Shown here: in pieces, positions 60,767-64,000 of the stretch
How the letters are laid out: the number at the start of each line of letters is the position of its first letter
How positions within the stretch are numbered: position 1 is the stretch's first letter
Origin: Yoonia sp. G8-12
Lineage (GTDB): Bacteria; Pseudomonadota; Alphaproteobacteria; Rhodobacterales; Rhodobacteraceae
DNA length: 64,000 bases
NCBI RefSeq assembly: GCF_038443675.1
Contig: NZ_CP151762.1
Location: 248,001-312,000 of the forward strand
Direction: 5' to 3'
Notes under the pieces: model-generated
What the model saw: only the letters and a program-made list of their open reading frames with translations
Told to the model about the DNA's origin: nothing
Database searches by the model: none
Program-made: the position numbers and the translations under genes

Positions 60767-62307
60767 TGACACAGAACGGCCCCAAACTGCTGATTGCACT
60801 ATGGATCCCACTGATGGTTCTCTTGGCTTTGCTTTACACTACGGTGCCACCTTCGCCGGATCAGTCACAATTCGACTGGATGGCTTATATCGCGATCCAA
60901 GGCCGTCCGTTTTATGAAGGCAGTTTCGATATGAACTGGCCTGGTGCTATGTGGCTGCATGAAGCAGGTCTTCGCCTGTTTGGTGTCCATGCCTGGACAT
61001 GGAGACTTACGGATTTTCTGCTGATGCTGGGATTCAGCGCAGGCGGGGCGGTGTTCTTGCAACGTGCAAACTGGCCTTTAGCGTCGTTGATTTTCCTTTT
61101 TTTGTATCCCGCAGTTTATATCACATCTGGGTCATGGATGGCCGGGCAGCGCGACATCATCGCGACCGGTTTCTTAATCTGTGCCTGCGCCCTGGCCATG
61201 CCCGGTGCTCCAAGAGAAGCCCGCAACGTGGTTCTTGCGGGAGTCTGCGTCGCTTGTGCTGTTCTAATCCGTCCTACTTTTTTGAGCTTTCTGGCGGGAT
61301 TAGCGTTCTTGGAGTGTTTGCCTTTGCGGCATGTGCGCCCACGGACCTGTACGCGCCCGGCGCGTGTAGCCCGTTTTCTTTCAGGCTTCATTCTTGTGAT
61401 GGCGCTGGTCGTATGCGTGGGGCTGTTACTTGGCAATTTGGACGACTGGTACCGGCAGAGCATTCAGTTTTCGACGTCTGTATACATCGGCGAGAGTCCG
61501 CAGGATTGGCGCATCACGTTACGCACCCTGTTCTTGGCGTCATGGCACTGGATCACGCTTTTGGCGCTATTCGGTCTGCTGGTTTGGGTGTTGCGCGACG
61601 GATTAAGCTACCCGTTAGTGCTGGTTGTCGGGACGGCGGCTACGATCGCACTATCGTTTGCTGTACAAAACAAGGGGTTCGGATATCATTTAGGCGGCAT
61701 CCTGCTGTTGTTGGCGTTGCTCTTAACTGTTGGGATTGAACAGTTAAATCAATGGCGACGATCCGTGCGCAAATCCGTGCTGCGCTGGGGTGTCACGATT
61801 GCTCTATCAGGCGCTGTTTTATTGGTCTTGGCTGGAACCGCTGCAAAGCTTGAAAACCTCAAAGATGGAGCGGCGCGGCTTTTAGCGGGTGAATTTGGTC
61901 CTGGCGACCTCTACGGTCTGACCGAAGCCGAGCGTCGTGAGATTATCCGCCTGATCGAAGACGGAAGTACCCCGGATGAAAGCGTTGCCGTGTACGGCAC
62001 GCTTTACGATCTACCTTACCGAGCTAAGCGTTTGCCGACCTATCGCTTTTTTACACCTACGGCTGATCAGATCACGCAGCAATTTATCCACTATGACGCA
62101 TGGATGAGCGAGATAGATCAAGCGCTCGAGCGAACGCCGCCAGCCTTTGTGATCATGGACCGCAGTGCGTTATCAGGTTCACCTAGTCAACTTGCACCGG
62201 TGTCTGCTAACCGGTCGATATTGACCCGACTTTTGCAAACCCTTTCCGAAGGCTATCAGATCGTTTTTGCCAATGAGGACGTGGTTGTCTTTCAGGCCTC
62301 CAGATGA
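60763..62307 (+). CDS. Multi-helix membrane glycosyltransferase (GT39/GtrC-like)
   Basis: 514 residues with about 10-11 helices in the first 380 and a soluble periplasmic C-terminal part. Helix-loop order, including the early acidic loop (SQFDWMAYIA and GSFDMNWPGAMWLHE with Asp residues after helix 1), fits GT-C fold enzymes that take sugars from polyprenyl phosphate. It would be the transferase acting on the flipped lipid-linked sugar. No close family is recognised. ATGA overlaps on both sides. Confidence 0.75.
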   Translation: MMTQNGPKLLIALWIPLMVLLALLYTTVPPSPDQSQFDWMAYIAIQGRPFYEGSFDMNWPGAMWLHEAGLRLFGVHAWTWRLTDFLLMLGFSAGGAVFLQRANWPLASLIFLFLYPAVYITSGSWMAGQRDIIATGFLICACALAMPGAPREARNVVLAGVCVACAVLIRPTFLSFLAGLAFLECLPLRHVRPRTCTRPARVARFLSGFILVMALVVCVGLLLGNLDDWYRQSIQFSTSVYIGESPQDWRITLRTLFLASWHWITLLALFGLLVWVLRDGLSYPLVLVVGTAATIALSFAVQNKGFGYHLGGILLLLALLLTVGIEQLNQWRRSVRKSVLRWGVTIALSGAVLLVLAGTAAKLENLKDGAARLLAGEFGPGDLYGLTEAERREIIRLIEDGSTPDESVAVYGTLYDLPYRAKRLPTYRFFTPTADQITQQFIHYDAWMSEIDQALERTPPAFVIMDRSALSGSPSQLAPVSANRSILTRLLQTLSEGYQIVFANEDVVVFQASR

Positions 62308-62678
62308 ATGAGGATATAAAGCGCACGTTGCGATTTGGGCTGATCGGCGTCGCATCGACCGTCATTTATTTCGTCTTATTGATCGGTATGCGCCCGTTCA
62401 TTGACTCAACCATCTACCTGACAGCGTTTTGCTATGGAACGGCGATGGTGTTTAACTTCTTTGCGCAGGGTCTATTTACCTTTAGGGCCGAGAGGCTAGC
62501 CGGCATTCACTTGGTCCGCTATGTCGTGATGCAGGGCGTGGCCTTGGTCATAAACTCGGGTGCAATGTTCGTTGCCGTAGATCAATTAGGACTGGGCCTC
62601 ATCTTAGCCCAGGTCATCGTAACGGCCTGCGTAACTGTCGGTACCTATCTAGCGTCGAAAAACTGGGTATACATCTGA
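62304..62678 (+). CDS. GtrA-family lipid-linked sugar flippase
   Basis: 124 residues with four helices. The pattern LRFGLIGVASTVIYFVLL at the start, TAFCYGTAMVFNFFAQGLFTF in the middle and ASKNWVYI at the end is diagnostic of GtrA. It is thought to flip undecaprenyl-phosphate-linked sugar to the periplasm. Last gene of the four-gene module; no terminator is seen after it. Confidence 0.9.
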   Translation: MNEDIKRTLRFGLIGVASTVIYFVLLIGMRPFIDSTIYLTAFCYGTAMVFNFFAQGLFTFRAERLAGIHLVRYVVMQGVALVINSGAMFVAVDQLGLGLILAQVIVTACVTVGTYLASKNWVYI

Positions 62679-62905
62679 TTTTATTATAGGAAACCGAACG
62701 TCCTTAATTTTCATTATCGATACTTATGCTTGTAGCTAAGTTGCCGGGGTGAAAATGATCAGGCAGACTAATGCGACTTATGGAATGCGTTTGCTTTGCT
62801 GGCCGCCTCGCAATGGGCGATGCAGGCAGTCAAAGCGTTGATCAGGGGCGTGGGGCAAGGTCTCGACTGGTAATGTAAGGTACCCATGTTGCCTAACTGG
62901 GGTAT

Positions 62906-64000
62906 TTAAGTTGAATAAGCCGCAATAGGTGGCGAGCTTGCAAGAACTGGCCTGCGTACCGTCAAACATCGGCGCGCCTCGTCGGTCAAACCAAGCTTGA
63001 GAAGCACGTTTGCATATGTCAGCTCCAATAGATCTCGCTGGGCGCGACTGCCTCCCAATCGTTCTGTCGAACCTATGACTTGTGTCAGCTCTTTCAGAGC
63101 AAGCTTCCAGTCTTCACGGGCAATTGCGCCCCATGCACGTGCTAGAGGCTGAATGAGATCGCCTGCGAACCCTTTGGCTGTATCCACAATGTGCATCAGA
63201 CGATCTCCATTTCCCGCCATTGCATGGCTCAATGCAGCATGCATGTCAGCGAAACTCTGTCCTGTCTCGGGAAAGAACTGCTGCGCATAGTCGCTGAGAG
63301 CAGACCACCGTTCCGCCGCAACCGCGTGTCCGGCAAGTTCGGCACGATACAAGATCGCGGCCGTGTCAGTCAGAACATTGATCGGCAATCCCTTTGCCGC
63401 ATCGGGGCCGATACCTGTATCTATCACCTTCCACATTGCCTCCTCATCGCCATCATGCAGCGCCCAAAGAGCAGAATGCCAACTTAGATGGCCATGCAAA
63501 ACCGCACGATCATCATACTCTGACAGCCAGTCATCTAGATATTGGCGACCAGCGGTGAGTTCACCGGCCTCATACTGTGCATGTGATTTGAAGTGTGCTG
63601 CATTCGCATTTCGTGGGTTCAATGCCAGTGACTTATCCATCAACTTTGTAGAAGCCGCGATCTGACCCGTTTCGCACAAAGACAAAGCATGCATCGACAT
63701 CATCCACCAGTCGTCACCATAATGAGGCAACAGGGCAGACGTATAAGCGAGAAGTTCCGCTTCACGCCCAACTTCACCGGAAAACCCGATCAGTCCGAAG
63801 ACGTTTGAGCACAATTGAGCAACAAGCGCATCGCGGGGATATTCGCGGACATGGCTGTGGACCAATTCACGGGCTTTTTGTGATTTCCCGGACAGCAGAA
63901 GCGCTATGCATTCGGTGTGTTGCCTTTGGCGTGTGTCAAGTTTGACAGAAAGGTCTTGTGCGCGACTGATGACAGCCTTGGCTGCTGCCATTTGTCCCGC
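62906..64000 (-). CDS. TPR protein of the TTC38 family, N-terminus outside the window
   Basis: At least 364 residues visible; the frame is open to the window's right edge, so the start is lost (ATG 63991 is probably internal). Helical repeats are evident, with stretches such as YPRDALVAQLCSNVFGLIG, HYGDDWWMMSMHALSLCETG and NPRNANAAHFKSHAQYEAGE, which characterise the TTC38-type tetratricopeptide proteins common in Rhodobacteraceae. Probably cytoplasmic; role unknown. It is convergent with gtrA across 227 non-coding bases. Confidence 0.85.
   Translation of the reverse strand, partial: AGQMAAAKAVISRAQDLSVKLDTRQRQHTECIALLLSGKSQKARELVHSHVREYPRDALVAQLCSNVFGLIGFSGEVGREAELLAYTSALLPHYGDDWWMMSMHALSLCETGQIAASTKLMDKSLALNPRNANAAHFKSHAQYEAGELTAGRQYLDDWLSEYDDRAVLHGHLSWHSALWALHDGDEEAMWKVIDTGIGPDAAKGLPINVLTDTAAILYRAELAGHAVAAERWSALSDYAQQFFPETGQSFADMHAALSHAMAGNGDRLMHIVDTAKGFAGDLIQPLARAWGAIAREDWKLALKELTQVIGSTERLGGSRAQRDLLELTYANVLLKLGLTDEARRCLTVRRPVLASSPPIAAYST

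Overview
This window looks like chromosomal DNA of a marine Rhodobacteraceae (Roseobacter-group) alphaproteobacterium. The support is a 1.46-kb 16S gene of alphaproteobacterial type, a 23S gene with the short AU-rich helix-9 insert common in this class, an rrn operon ending in initiator tRNA, and many four-base ATGA gene overlaps. Gene content also fits: TRAP transporter, Mrp antiporter, D-tartrate dehydratase and class I PHA synthase. Genus cannot be fixed from reading alone.

Layout. 1-2.5 kb: end of a YeeE/YedE sulfur transporter and two exported metallo-beta-lactamase-fold proteins. 2.7-7 kb: iron alcohol dehydrogenase, D-tartrate dehydratase (tarD), PHA synthase (phaC). 7.2-13.8 kb: complete N-type ATPase operon atpDCQRBEFAG. 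14.2-20.1 kb: rRNA operon, promoter then 16S, tRNA-Ala, tRNA-Ile, 23S, 5S, tRNA-fMet. 20.1-20.5 kb: a scar made of a decayed recombinase end and a decayed cidA start. 20.5-36.0 kb: a phospho-signalling cluster with two Ser/Thr kinases, one PP2C, four FHA proteins, two vWA proteins, a trypsin-like protease, two lipoproteins, an ABC pair and a SUMF1-fold protein. 37-41.5 kb: glycosyltransferases and sulfotransferases. 41.6-49.1 kb: an adenylate-forming ligase and a carrier-protein/thioesterase in one operon with a TAXI-TRAP importer, next to an ABC exporter. 49.4-50.5 kb: cidA/cidB. 50.9-56.8 kb: Mrp Na+/H+ antiporter mnhACDEFG. 56.8 kb: a second YeeE/YedE. 58.8-62.7 kb: a GtrB/epimerase/membrane glycosyltransferase/GtrA module. 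The right edge holds a truncated TPR protein.

The main find is the 20.5-36 kb cluster. Its right half reproduces, in order, the parts of the threonine-phosphorylation pathway that activates some type VI secretion systems: TagT/TagS-like ABC pair, TagR-like SUMF1 protein, PpkA-like kinase, and a periplasmic vWA protein resembling the C-terminal half of PpkA. PppA-like phosphatase and FHA proteins lie to the left. No T6SS structural gene is in the window, and the set is extended by a second kinase, a secreted-type protease and extra membrane FHA proteins. It may be an orphan or repurposed envelope-sensing phosphorelay.

A caution on sequence quality: at least five conserved genes are broken by an apparent single missing base in a short homopolymer (phaC, the vWA-FHA gene, the PpkA-type vWA gene, mnhA, mnhD), and one apparent fusion (mnhA-mnhC) could have the same cause. 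All need one added base, so consensus errors are more likely than real pseudogenes.
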